Source: Rugalucina vietnamica (taxonomy: Eukaryota; Mollusca; Bivalvia; Lucinida; Lucinidae). From it: a stretch of DNA of 64,000 nt. Below are positions 20,759 through 31,324 of this stretch, in pieces. Position numbers and translations under genes: made by a program. The notes beneath the pieces were generated by a model. The model did not search any database, was not told where the DNA came from, and saw nothing but the letters and a program-made list of their open reading frames with translations. The stretch spans positions 44,074,395-44,138,394 of the forward strand of contig OZ024883.1 of assembly GCA_964017185.1 (NCBI GenBank), given 5' to 3'. How positions within the stretch are numbered: the stretch's first letter is position 1; each line of letters starts with the position of its first letter.

Positions 20759-23700
20759 ACAGATTCTTTCTCCTCAAGAATCCGAGAGTTCTGTTAGCCT
20801 TTGTACAAACATTGGAAATATGAGTATTCCATTTCAAATCATTTGTGATAGTTACACCCAGGTATTTTATGCTTTCAACATTTTCCAGTACAGTGCCCTC
20901 AAGGGTGTAGTTAGCCTGTATCTTACTAGACCGTTTATTTGTCAGCTGCATCATGTTGCATTTGACGGGTTGAAATCTCATTCCCCATTTCCTAGCCCAA
21001 CTGCCTAAACGATCAATGTCTCTCTGAAGTTTCAATGTATCCTCTTCATTCTTGATTTCACGATAGCAAACACAATCATCAGCAAAGAGTCTTATTTCAG
21101 ACTCGATGTCTGCTGAGATGTCATTTATACACGTAAGGAAAACAGCAAGGGGCCGAGAACAGTGCCCTGAGGGACACCCGACACAACTGGAGCCCAATCC
21201 GATTTAAGACCATTAACCACTACCCTTTGTTGTCTGAAACAAAGGAAAGCATTTATCCAATTCAGTGTTGTTCCACCTATTCCATAGCTAAATAATTTGC
21301 TTTTAAGGAGTTCATGGGGAGGAGTATCGAAAGCCTTTTCAAAATCGAGTATAAAAGTGTCGACCTGGCCTTTTTTGTCTAAGATTTTGGCCCAGTCATT
21401 TATCACTGTAGTCAACTGAGTTTCACAGCTATGCCATTTCCTAAATTTATGCGTGTTGCCTGTCCGACAAGAGTTCATGTTCATCAAGATGGGCCATAAT
21501 ATTTGAGCATACAATATGTTCAAGAACCTTACAAGGAATGCATGTCAAAGAAACAGGTCGGTAATTGTGGGCAAGTGACCTGTCGCCCTTCTTAAACAGG
21601 GGGCAAATAATAGCAAGAGACCATTCTTTAGGAATTTCACCTGTATCAATTGACTGCTGGAAGAGATGGGCGAATACCGGCCCTAATTCCATAGCGAGTT
21701 CCTTTAGGACTCTGGGATGAAGCTCATCAGGCCCTAAGGCTTTAGACGGGTTTAGACCTTTGAGAAGTTTGGTCACCCCTTCCTTTGTGACCACAATATC
21801 ATGCATGAATGGGGCAGATCTATCCATAAGAGGGACCTGTTTGTATTCACTTTTAGTGAAAACATCCGAGAACTGACCATTAAATTCTTCCGCCTTCTCA
21901 AATTCGGATTGTGCAATTCCACTTCCATTTCTCTTTTTCAACGGGGGAATACCTTGGGTATCTTTTTTCTGACTGTTTATGTACCTGTAAAAATCTCTAG
22001 GATTAGCCTTAACATCTCCTACCAAGTTGTTCACGTAAAGATCATGCTGCTTCCTGATATCAGCTTTGATCTCTTTCCGTAAAGATTCAAATTTAGATCT
22101 AAATTTTGCACTACCAGTCTTTTTAGCTTTTGCATGAGTTGCATTTTTTCTGCGAATCTTCCTTCTTATTTCAGGTGTTATCCAAGGGACAGAGGAAACT
22201 GAGCGACTAGTTTTTGAAGGGATATGTTTATCTGCCGATTCCTGAATAAACGATGTAATGAGTTTGAAATTTTCCTGGACCGACCGAGTATCTGAGTAAC
22301 CGTTGAAGTATCTTTCCTTTGCAAATTTAAGTGTTTCTGCTCTCATAGATTCATAATCACCTTTCATAATCTTTCATAATCACCTTTAATGATACACTTT
22401 TCTCCTAGGTTTCTTTATAGGGGGGATAGCAATTTTCAGTGTGCCAGAAACAATGTCATGATCACTGAGCTTATCCGGGGAATGAATGTCTGCAAACTGA
22501 CCCGGAAGAGAGGTCAAAATTAAGTCCAAAGTATTTCTTTCTCTGGTGGGGAAATTGACTAATTGTTCCAATTGGTCATTCATGATATCTATCAAAATCT
22601 GACCCTCCGTCTGACTCAATGATGACCCAGATTTGCTGAGTCTGTCCGGCCATACAATATCTCTAAAAGTTAAAATCACCTAAAACGTGAATTAAGGGGG
22701 ATTTGTTGCCTTTATTAATATTTTTGATTTTGTCAAGCTGTTCTCTAAATAAATTGTCAAACTTTTCCAGGGAATTCAATAAGTCATTTCCATTGTCCGA
22801 TACTGGTAAATGACCATCGACAGGTGGTCGATACCAGCTAGCCACAAAGTGAGTTTTCTTATTTACAAAAAGTTTGACCCAAACTGACTCTGAGTCATTG
22901 TCCAATTCTGTGAGGGGCATGTGTGGGATGTCCTTGTGTACAAGAAGCATAACACCACCACCATTTAAGGTTCTATCCTTTCTGTACACGCTGTATGGAA
23001 AAGATTCCGGAAATAATTCAGACGTTAATATGGAATTGTTAATTTTTGTCTCCTGAATCGCCAAAATCTGAGATTGATGAAAATCAATGAAGGCCAACAA
23101 CTCAAGTTTTTTGCCTCATATACTGTTTATGTTGATACTGGAAAATTTCAGACCACTAATAAAACTGTTTTTGCTAGTCAAGGTTTCAGTGGACTTGGTT
23201 TCATGACCTTTTGCAATTAGGTCAAACCTATTTTCACTTTCCAAGTTAAACTGTTCATTGAAAAACGAGTCTGAGAAATTGAAAAAGTCACATTTTGGGC
23301 AAATCTATGTACAGTTTGAGTTTTGCATCGTTTCATACTCCGAGTCTGACATAAAAGAACAGTTATTGTGCACCCACATTTCACATTTGTCACACTGGAC
23401 AGCTTTATGGGAATTCAAAACAGCACCACTGCATAGGCTGCACTCAGCTTTGCAGTTTGAACAATACCAAGAATCATTACACGACTCAATCTTTTGTAAC
23501 TCAACGGGACCAAGATTTACGCAAGACACATGGAAGCGTTTCTCGCAATCTTCACATTTAACTGCTTTCTCGGCCGCCTTGCAATACTTCTTGCACGTGC
23601 GGCACTGGAACCTGGGGCCTGGGTTCATTTCGATATCTCCAGCCAAAATAATAAGAATCAACAAGTTTGTTCCCTTTGAAGGATTGAAACTGCGTAATCC

Positions 23701-23975
23701 TTCGGAGCCTCTTCGGTTACCAATTTTCCTTGTGAAAGCCAAGCTCTGAGCAATTCCACCAACTGATTTCCCAAATCCTATACTACAGTCCTGGTTTGAA
23801 TCTAAAATATCTCCTGATGTTGCCCACTTCCAAACACAGAGCCGGAGAACCACAACAAAGCCAACCTGAGGAGCAGCGGACAAGACTTCGGTGTATGGAA
23901 ACAACGTACCAGCTCTTTTCCACCCCGACAAGTCAACCGCCCCACAGTTGGACCGACAAAACCTGAAGCCATGAG
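20759..23975 (-). mobile_element. CR1/L2-like LINE, 5' and central segment: 2A, two PHD fingers, endonuclease, RT
   Basis: Reading leftward on the minus strand. First frame 23931-22664: about 90 residues, a hydrophobic run, then DIEMNPGP (23637-23614), a 2A ribosome-skipping motif. PHD finger 1 follows (CxxC, CxxC, HxxC, CxxC), then PHD finger 2, whose conserved Trp codon is TAG at 23305-23307. The APE-type endonuclease follows with IQETK, SWYRPP, GDFNF and, in the next frame, LSDHDIV. Reverse transcriptase covers about 22367-20757 with [34 protein letters not shown] and the catalytic FADD. Defects: TAG at the PHD2 Trp, TGA near 23118, a one-base slip near 22664, a 23 bp tandem duplication near 22370, and slips near 21480 and 21160. 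The copy is dead. Known functions: target-primed reverse transcription using the nicked DNA end, with 2A probably separating the N-terminal peptide. Confidence 0.92.
23614..23637 (-). other. 2A-like ribosome-skipping motif
   Basis: Encodes DIEMNPGP, preceded by a Leu/Ile-rich stretch (LLILIILAG). This fits the 2A consensus D(V/I)ExNPG|P, in which translation skips the final Gly-Pro bond. The motif is intact although the rest of the element is decayed. Confidence 0.85.
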
Positions 23976-24423
23976 TTCCAATTCAAATGATTAAACAAAA
24001 GGCCTTCAGTCACTATATGAAAAAAGTGGGTGGGAGAAGGTCAAACCAGAAATAGATCTGCAAGTAGATAGATAGATCTGCAAGTTTTTTGATGCAACCT
24101 TGAGGCTTGACTGTTGTATGTGCTCTTGTCAGTTTGGCATTTCACCAGTAAACTGTGCTTATTCTGACTGGCTGTCAATGTAACAGCCTGGCAGTGTTTT
24201 CAGTACCCTGCTCATATATATCTTAAATTGCCAACAATTAATAGCAGATTAAATTAAAGGCTTTGGTGATTCAAATCTAAACTTTCAATGTTTTTGGACA
24301 ATTTCAGTATTTATTAGCAATTTAAATTTCATGCTCAGCTGAATTGAGCATAAAGAATAATAACCTGCTGGCCAGGACATATAAGGGATATGTTCCATAC
24401 TGATCAATGCTTCTGTTCAAAGC
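23976..24423. other. Spacer between the LINE and a family D MITE
   Basis: No exon recognised. The 5' end of the LINE and the untranslated first exon of the ICE1-like gene could lie here or further left but cannot be placed. Confidence 0.35.
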
Positions 24424-24700
24424 ATTACGAAAACTTGCCCATGCAATATACAGAGGTTTTTAAAGTTGTAAAAAATGAAAATTTTCAGTAGAAATTTTTG
24501 GATATTTTTCTTATTTTTGCTCAAAACATAGATTGTGGGTACACGTTAGAACCGCCTCGGCGAGGCGGTTCTAACGAGTACCCACAATCTATGTTTTGGA
24601 GCAAAAATAAGAAAAATAGGTATACCCCTGCATACCCCAGTTTTACTATATAAAAGTGGGGTTTAAGGGGGTATTCATTTCACGGACATGTTTTCATGAT
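24424..24700 (+). mobile_element. Family D palindromic MITE, best full copy
   Basis: The ends are TTACGAAAACTTGCCCATGC and CATTTCACGGACATGTTTTC, imperfect inverted repeats. The centre is a perfect palindrome of about 70 bp, ACATAGATTGTGGGTAC ... CCGCCTCGGCGAGGCGG ... GTACCCACAATCTATGT. Its right arm continues AGGTATACCCCTGCATACCC and ATAAAAGTGGGGTTTAAGG. Confidence 0.85.
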
Positions 24701-24941
24701 GGCAAAAGCCACCTGAAAACTGTGGTGGATATAGGTCTGTTGTGTTGTCGTTGTGGGTGCCGATCAAGTGATTTGAATCATCTCTTCAATCAGTCTCCAT
24801 TAAAAGCTCTTTTGTGTGACCAAGTTCATGTTAACTAATAAAATTTTCTAAGAAGATGAAATGATTATAGCTGTTGACTGCGTATTTGATCTGATATATG
24901 AACTAAACAAACAAATAAACTTTCTTTCAATCTTATTTTAG

Positions 24942-25106
24942 GTATCTGACTGCCATCAAGTAGATGTGATCATAAAGGAGAACAGAAGTATGGACCATCT
25001 GTTGGATGAGGTGGACTCGCTGCCCCATGCTGACCTGTCCCTGCCCCACCCTGACCTTTCCTCTCTGGCGGGGAGCTGGTGCGAGAGCTGTGAAACACTT
25101 AGACAG
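24942..25106 (+). CDS. ICE1: ICE1-like gene, first coding exon
   Basis: The exon lies between acceptor TCTTATTTTAG (24941) and donor CAG|GTATCA (25107). The frame is open throughout. The likely start is ATG at 24990, with A at -3 and G at +4; the 48 bases before it would be 5' UTR, though no stop precedes it in frame. It encodes about 39 residues from MDHLLDEVDS to SWCESCETLRQ and ends in phase 0. The CxxC before a coiled coil, then LKQKII and KKYKTKCDD in the next exons, resemble the N-terminus of ICE1, the little elongation complex scaffold that brings ELL to RNA polymerase II at snRNA genes. That resemblance is from memory of the vertebrate protein and was not searched. The five exons encode about 143 residues; the rest lies right of the window. 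Confidence 0.65.
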
Positions 25107-25399
25107 GTATCAGAATAGGGAGCTACCATGTGAGAAATCTGGGTCCCGAGGTCATAAAACTTTTTTTCAAGCTCAGCTCATAAATGTTGAAATAGTCAAA
25201 ATTGGTGGAACATTCAGGTTCAAAACTTAAATACATGTACTAGTTAGTAATTTATCCTGCTCATAAATGTTAAAATGTTAAAATGCTGACAATTGTTGAC
25301 ATTTTAACATTTATCTCAGGCTCTCAGCTGAGATGTGTATGGAAAAATTTATAACCTCGGGACCTGGGATTCAGGACTTCTGACCATCTGACCAGGGTA

Positions 25400-25530
25400 G
25401 ACACAAACAGGCCTCTGTAGTCAAGAGGCTAGAAATTTTGGATATAAAGAAAACAAAAATGCTCATCAGCTGTGCAGTTACTGCATACAGTTACTGTACA
25501 GCTGATATGAGCCTTTGTATTTGCATATGA
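25400..25530 (+). mobile_element. Family C MITE, strongly decayed
   Basis: GAAAACAAAAATGCTCATCAGC, a duplicated CAGTTACTG loop and CTGATATGAGCCTTTGTATTTGC preserve only the central hairpin of the family. Confidence 0.6.
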
Positions 25531-25756
25531 AAGAAAGGAAAAAGAAAATCAATAAATAAATCTTATGATGGGGCTCAAATTACAGAAAACCTTGTGATGA
25601 AAATAAGCTACTTTCATGAATTGTGACTTTGGTAGACCAGACCCATTTACTTGAACCTGTTTATGATGAATGGACTTTCCCATTGTTATTATTTGGGTGA
25701 GTCCACTGTCATTATTAGAGGTATCAGGGGTGATTTTGAATTTTTATACCATTTTT

Positions 25757-27294
25757 AGCTCACCTAAGCCGAAGGCTCACAGGTGAGGTTATAGGATAGG
25801 TAGGCATCCGGCGTCCGTCCGTCGGTGTCGTCGACGTCCGTCGGTGTCGTCGGCGTCCGCCATTTTCAAAGATCTTCTTCTCTGAAATGGCTTGGCCAAT
25901 CAAAGCCAAATTTTATATAAAGCATTTATAGGAAGGGGGAACCAATGTGTATATAAGAAATCGAGGTCACATGACCAAGATGGCTGCCATGCCCATATAT
26001 GGTAAAAACCCTTCAAAAATCTTCTTCTCCTGAACCGGTGGACCGATTTCAATGAAACTTGGCATGAAGCATTGATGGCTCAAGCACTACAATGTATATA
26101 TAAATCATGACCCTGTGATGACCTTGACCTATTTTATGGCTAGGTCAACATAGGTCGCCAATGCATTTGAATGGGGAAAACTTCTTAAATGTCATTTAAA
26201 GTGAAAGTCTTGCAGGAAATGGGCAGTAGGACTGAATATTAATGATTCTGAAAACAATTGGACCCCAGGGGCTCATGTGCCACCTCCTGGGGGAAATATA
26301 CATGTATATCTGATTCTCCTTAATATTCAAACTTCTTCTCCTCTGAAACCGCTTGGCCAATCAAAGCCAAAATATATGTGAAGCATCTATAGAATAGGGG
26401 AATCAATGTGTATATAAATAATCTAGGTCACATGACCAAGATGGCCACCATGCTCATATACGGTAAAAACCCTTCAAAAATCTTCTTCTCGGGAACTGGT
26501 GGACCAATTTCAAAGAAATTTGGCTTGAAGCATTGGTGGCTAAAGTACTACAATGAGTATATAAATCATGACCCTGTGGTGACCTTGACCTATTTTGTGG
26601 CAAGGTCAACATGTCATAGGTGGCCTATGCATTTGAAGTGGGAAAACTTTTCAAAAGTCATTTGAGGTGAAAATCTTGCAGGAAATGGGTAGTAGGACTA
26701 AATATTCATGATTCTGAAAAAAGTTGGACCCAAAGGCTTATATGGCACCACCCTGGGCCAATATACATGGATATTACCATAATATTCAAACATCTTCTCC
26801 ACTGAAACTGCTTGGCCAATTAAAGCATCCATAGGAGCGGGGAACCAACGTGTATATTAATATGCTAGGTCACATGACCAAGATTGCCACCATGTCCATA
26901 TGAGGTAAAAACCCTTCAATAATCTTCTTCTCTGAAACCAATAGTAAAAGACTGATTTCAATGAAACTTAGCATGAAACATCGGTGGCTAAAGTACTACA
27001 ATGAGTATATAAATCATGACCCTGTGATGACCTTGATCAAGTTTATGGCAAGGTCAACATCGGTTGCCTATGCATTAGAATGGGGAAAACTGTTAAAATG
27101 TAATTTGAAGGGAAAAGCCAGCAGGAAATTGGCAAATTGGCAAATGGACAGAATATTGATTATTCTGAAAAAAGAAAATGGCCCAAGGGCTTCATCTGCC
27201 CCTGCACTGGGGTTAATTACCATAATATTCAAACATATTTATGGGTTTATGCAGCAGATCTCAGGTGAGCGTTTACAGGACCATTGGTCCTCTT
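25757..27294 (+). mobile_element. Type-A AGCTCACC-family element, complete (copy A2)
   Basis: The 5' terminus is AGCTCACCTAAGCCGAAGG with the hairpin GGCTCACAGGTGAG, then a CGTCCGTCGGTGTCGTCG tract, about three 450 bp monomers, and the 3' terminus CTCAGGTGAGCG ... AGGACCATTGGTCCTCTTG. It is bounded by T on both sides with no duplication. Confidence 0.88.
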
Positions 27295-27400
27295 GTTTGA
27301 TGAAATTCCTTTAAGCGAACAGAATAGCCCCAGATGGAATGCTGGGTAAACTGTTTGCCTATGTCCCATAAAAAAGATGCCAGACTTATAAGAGTTAAAA

Positions 27401-27637
27401 TGAGCCGTGACGCGAGAAAACCGGTCGTCTGGGTTTCCGACCAGGTCCGACATAAACCGGTCTGTGCAGTCTCAGAAAATGGTTAGAAGCGTGAAATTTC
27501 GGAATTAGAAAGAAGAGAAATTGTACTATCCGGGTGGCGAAAACAAAGGCGCTGATCAGCTTCGCAGTTACTGCGAAGCTGATCTGCGCCTTTGTTTTCG
27601 CATAGGCGAAATTCCGGTTTTTTCACGATGCGGCTCA
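27401..27637 (+). mobile_element. Family C palindromic MITE, full length
   Basis: 237 bp from TGAGCCGTGACGCG to CGATGCGGCTCA, with the central hairpin intact. It is in the first large ICE1-like intron. Confidence 0.9.
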
Positions 27638-27861
27638 AATCATTTTGTTACAAGTTTTTGTAGGTTAATGTGATTTTCAAGATGGTAGGTACAGTAAATC
27701 TTTTAGTGAAAATAATCTGTTTTTGTGAATCAAGAATTTGGTCGACCATTTTTAATAATTTAATATAATTTTGAAAATAGACATTTGAACTAGCTCCTGT
27801 GAACCGTGTCTTTACTAGAATCACATGTTGTTGATGTCCAGCTGGATCAAGACAGTCTTCA

Positions 27862-28138
27862 TCATTACGAAAACATGTCCATGTAATTTACAAATATTTT
27901 TAAAGCTGCAAATATTTAAACTTTTCACAGATTTTTTTAATATTTCTAATATTTTCATTCGAAACATAGATAGCGTGTGGATGTTAGAACTGCCTGATCA
28001 AGGCGGTTCTAATGAGTACCCTCAATGTATGTTATGGATCAAAATTTAGAAAAATAAGTATACCCCTGTAAACCCCAGTTTAACAATATAAAATCGGGTT
28101 TAAGGGGGTATTTATTTCACGGATCTGTTTTCCTGATT
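27862..28138 (+). mobile_element. Family D MITE, diverged
   Basis: TTACGAAAACATGTCCATG at the left, GGCGGTTCTAATGAGTACC in the right arm, and TTCACGGATCTGTTTTCCTG at the right. The left central arm is eroded. Confidence 0.8.
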
Positions 28139-28206
28139 TTTTAACTTGTCAACCTGTGTTATAAGAAGTAGACTCAAATATCATTTTAGAATGGTCTCTG
28201 ATGTAT

Positions 28207-28485
28207 CCAATATTCCATTACGAAAACATGTCCATATGATATACAGTAATTTTTTTCAGGTCAAAAATCGATAATTTTCGGAGGAAATTTTTTTATATTT
28301 TTCTTATTTTTACTCAAAACATAGATTGTGGGTACACACCGCCTCGCCGAGGCGGTTCTAACGAGTACCCACAATCTATGTTTTGGAGCAAAAATAAGAA
28401 AAATAGGTAAACCCCTGCATAGCCCAGTTTTACTATATAAAAGTGGGGTTTAAGGGGGTATTCATTGCACGGATATGTTTTCCTG
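28207..28485 (+). mobile_element. Family D MITE, one central arm shortened
   Basis: TTACGAAAACATGTCCATA to GCACGGATATGTTTTCCTGA, in the same orientation as the previous copy 70 bp away. The left arm reads GTGGGTACACACCGCCTCG, lacking the GTTAGAA that the right arm keeps. Confidence 0.83.
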
Positions 28486-28554
28486 ATGTATTATAAAGAG
28501 CTTATTATGTGGATGTAAAAATTATCACATTTGTCCAACTAAAAATTAGATATA

Positions 28555-28815
28555 TGACCCGCCTCATGGGAAAACCAACAATGTGGTGTCCGAACAGGTC
28601 CAACACAAACCAGCCTGTACAAGCACAGAAAAGAGCTAGAAGCTTGAAATTTCGTATTTAAGTAGAAGAGGAATTGTACTATCGAGTAGCGAAAACAAAG
28701 GCGCTGATCAGCTTCGCGGTTACTGCGAAGCGATCAGCTTCGCGGTTACTGCGAAGCTGATCTGCGTCTTTGTTTTCGCATATGCAGATTGTTGGTTTTC
28801 CCATGAGGCAGCTCA
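28555..28815 (-). mobile_element. Family C MITE with duplicated hairpin core
   Basis: TGACCCGCCTCATGGG to CCCATGAGGCAGCTCA. The centre holds GATCAGCTTCGCGGTTACTG twice in a row, lengthening the copy to about 261 bp. Confidence 0.88.
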
Positions 28816-28897
28816 TATTTTTGATACTAGTACTTGCCTTAAAATTTTGACACAATATTATCAAATGACTCTGAATTTGGTTTCTGCTTCTTCACAG

Positions 28898-28968
28898 GAG
28901 GTGAAAAGATTACAGGATGACCAACTCCAGAACTTTGGCAAGCTGAAACAGAAAATCATATCTACAGA
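28898..28968 (+). CDS. ICE1: ICE1-like gene, second coding exon
   Basis: Acceptor CTTCTTCACAG (28897) and donor GA|GTAAGT (28969). It encodes EVKRLQDDQLQNFGKLKQKI and a few more residues, and leaves two bases (GA) to be completed by the next exon, which fits. The LKQKII-ST segment is the strongest ICE1-like stretch. The heptad spacing of Leu/Ile suits a coiled coil. Confidence 0.75.
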
Positions 28969-29009
28969 GTAAGTTTGCAAACAACAAACTGAGTAAGGCC
29001 AACTTTAAA

Positions 29010-29100
29010 AGGTGGTTCTAACGAGCTCGCACAATGTATATTTTGGATGTAGATTAAGAAAATTAGGTATATACTAGACAATACTGTATACCCCTGCAAA
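29010..29100 (+). mobile_element. Family D MITE remnant
   Basis: GGTGGTTCTAACGAGCTCGC, AATGTATATTTTGG and TACCCCTGCAAACTTTCC retain the order of the family's right arm but are heavily mutated. Confidence 0.5.
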
Positions 29101-29105
29101 CTTTC

Positions 29106-29215
29106 CATTTTACTGGTTCTTGATCAAGAAACACAAGACCAAATCTGGCAGCGATCATGGTCATGTGAAATTGTTATTTTCAGCTTATAATGATCAAGAG
29201 TGTTTGTTGTCATAA
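29106..29215 (+). repeat. Decayed duplicates of the next exon and its acceptor
   Basis: CTTGATCAAGAAACACAAGACC resembles the start of the exon at 29347 (TTGATCAAGAAATACAAAAC). TTATTTTCAGCTTATAATGATCAAG at 29175-29200 repeats its acceptor. Splicing to that decoy would meet TAA at 29188-29190. Confidence 0.6.
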
Positions 29216-29346
29216 TAGGTAATATACTATTTCATTTGATTTCAAAAGTTAAGAACCACAATAAAAAGTGTGACAGCCATTTTGGTCAAGTGATATTCTT
29301 TTTGTGGCAGTCATCTTGGTCATGAGATATTTTGGTTTATTTTCAG

Positions 29347-29442
29347 TTTATTGATCAAGAAATACAAAACAAAGTGTGATGATTATGACAATCAGAGCAA
29401 GCGACTGGAGGAAACTACCAGGAGGCTTGAGAAGGCTCAGAG
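29347..29442 (+). CDS. ICE1: ICE1-like gene, third coding exon
   Basis: Acceptor TTTATTTTCAG (29346) and donor AG|GTAAGG (29443). Its first base completes GAT (Asp). The exon then reads LLIKKYKTKCDDYDNQSKR, followed by LEETTRRLEKAQ and AG of an Arg codon finished in the next exon. KKYKTKCDD parallels the EYQKKCDE-like segment of vertebrate ICE1. The sequence is highly charged and heptad-like, as in a coiled coil. A degenerate copy of its donor end occurs near 29590. Confidence 0.75.
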
Positions 29443-29824
29443 GTAAGGGGTAGTTTCAAAATTATTTTTTTTGATTCCACATCAGAAAATCATTTTTTGA
29501 CTAAGGTGTTGGGATGGTTTAAAAAAATAATGTTTTCTTTTAAATACAAAATGCTTGGTAGGTTTCAGATATAATATTTCAGAAACAGGAAGGCTCTGAG
29601 GTAATTGGTGGTTTCAAAATTAATTTGAGTTTTCTCAAGAAATTGTGAAAATCTAGGGGGGCAGTCTCCAAATAATTATGAGTTTTTCATTGCATGAGAA
29701 ATGGTCACAATATTTCTGGTTATGTACCAGTAAGCTTCTACAATCTACAATATAAGCCTTGAAAGCTGCTTTGGAGTAGTGGTTATGCCACTTGCCTTGA
29801 AAACCAGGGTCTGCATCAGGAAAA

Positions 29825-30092
29825 CGTGTCCGTGAAATGCATACCCCCTCAAACCCCACTTTTATAAAGCAAAACTGGGGTATGCATGGGTATACCTATT
29901 TTTCTTATTTTTGCTCCAAATAATAGATTGTGGGTACTCGTTAGAACCGCCTCACCGAGGCGGTTCTAACATGTACCCATAATCTATGTTTTGAGCAAAA
30001 ATAAGAAAAATATCAAAAATTTTCAGCTAAAAATTTTCAATTTTTAAAGCTAAAAAATTTCTGTATATTGCATGGGCAAGTTTTCGTAATGT
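29825..30092 (-). mobile_element. Family D MITE, inverted orientation
   Basis: Starts CGTGTCCGTGAAATGCATAC and ends CATGGGCAAGTTTTCGTAATG. The central palindrome reads GTTAGAACCGCCTCACCGAG and its complement. It lies in the third ICE1-like intron, opposite to the copies at 27.9-28.5 kb. Confidence 0.85.
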
Positions 30093-30607
30093 GCTGGTTT
30101 AATTACAATCATCTCTATCACAAGCATTTTAGATGTGAGAGTCAAAAATGTAAAAAAAAAAAAATAAAAAAAATGCAATACCTTATCCCAATATGACTTT
30201 TGCTGCTGTTGCGGCATTGAACATGAACACAATAACAACAACAACAAGAGCATATAATCACCTTAGCATAGACATGTGTAACATGATGATCAGTTAGTTT
30301 TTGATGATATTTGAGCCAGATCACAAAATAACAGGGGCCAGTTGTTCAAAACACTGTTAGCTTAACATCATCGTTAAGACCTCAACTCGTTCAGTAAATG
30401 CCAACCACATAAGCAAATACACTGTTTTTTTTTTTGCTGATAAAATGTGAGAATTCTTTGTATTGCAAAGGATTCACACATTTTTCAACAAGAAATAAGA
30501 TGTTTTTGTAATATTGCCATTTGAAATTTTAAGGAATTGTTAATGAATGACATCATTAATTTTGAACAACTGTCCCCAGGTTTTCAATGTTTCCCACCAT
30601 TTCCAAC

Positions 30608-30785
30608 ACAGGCGATCACAGAAGAAGGCAAGAAGTTTAAAGTTTCAGGCTTTAGGAGAATGGAAATTGATATATCCGTTTGGGTGAAAAACAAAGGCAC
30701 TGATCAGCTGTGCAGTTACTGCACAGCTGATCTGCTGCTTTGTTTTTCACATATACAAAAAGCTGTTTTTGTCATGCTCTGGCTA
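30608..30785 (+). mobile_element. Family C MITE, decayed
   Basis: GATCACAGAAGAAGGCAAGAAG, then AACAAAGGCACTGATCAGC / GCTGATCTGCTGCTTTGTT as the central hairpin. The termini are mostly lost. Confidence 0.65.
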
Positions 30786-30878
30786 ATATATCTTTATTCA
30801 TTATTTTTCCATAGAACTTATGTTCATTGTTATGTACCTTGCCGACTCCAAATAAACCTTGTCTTGTCTCGTTTTCAG

Positions 30879-30942
30879 ACAATCAGAGACACTGGAACTA
30901 CAGCTGAAATCTTCTCTCCTGGAAACAGAGCCACTCAGAAAG
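30879..30942 (+). CDS. ICE1: ICE1-like gene, fourth coding exon
   Basis: Acceptor TCTCGTTTTCAG (30878) and donor AAAG|GTAGAG (30943). The first base completes AGA (Arg). It encodes QSETLELQLKSSLLETEPLR and a final Lys, and ends in phase 0, matching the phase-0 start of the exon at 54498. Its donor opens an intron of 23,555 bp. A family C MITE begins only 20 bp after the donor. Confidence 0.75.
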
Positions 30943-30961
30943 GTAGAGAATAACATTATAA

Positions 30962-31148
30962 ATGAGCCGTCTCATAAGAAAATCAACAATGTGGTTTCCG
31001 AACAGGTCTGACACAAATCAGGCTGTACAGTCACAGAAGCAGGCTAGAAGCTTGAAATTTTGGGTTTTAGAAGAAGAGGAAGTGTTTTATCTGTGTAGCG
31101 AAAACAAAGGCTCTGATCAGCTTTGCGGTTACTGCCTGAGGCAGCTCA
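30962..31148 (+). mobile_element. Family C MITE lacking the hairpin's right half
   Basis: TGAGCCGTCTCATAAG at the left and TGCCTGAGGCAGCTCA at the right. The sequence jumps from GCGGTTACTGC directly to the right terminus, deleting about 50 bp. Confidence 0.85.
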
Positions 31149-31244
31149 AATGTTAAAACCCTTTATACCGTAAAAATTCTATTAAAAGCCAACACTCTAA
31201 TAAACATCCATTCTCCTATTTGGATGCCAAAACAGGACATTTTA

Positions 31245-31324
31245 TCCATGAGTTTTTGGATTTCCAGGAACCTTTGATAAACGGCCATGAGTTTTGGATT
31301 TCCAGGAACCTTTGATAAACGGCC
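31245..31324 (+). repeat. Two-copy tandem repeat, about 40 bp unit
   Basis: GATTTCCAGGAACCTTTGAT followed by AAACGGCCATGAG is repeated twice, nearly identically. Confidence 0.85.

Noticed and set aside
20754-23749. Plus-strand frames over the LINE
   Set aside because: Antisense shadows of the minus-strand PHD, endonuclease and reverse transcriptase segments.
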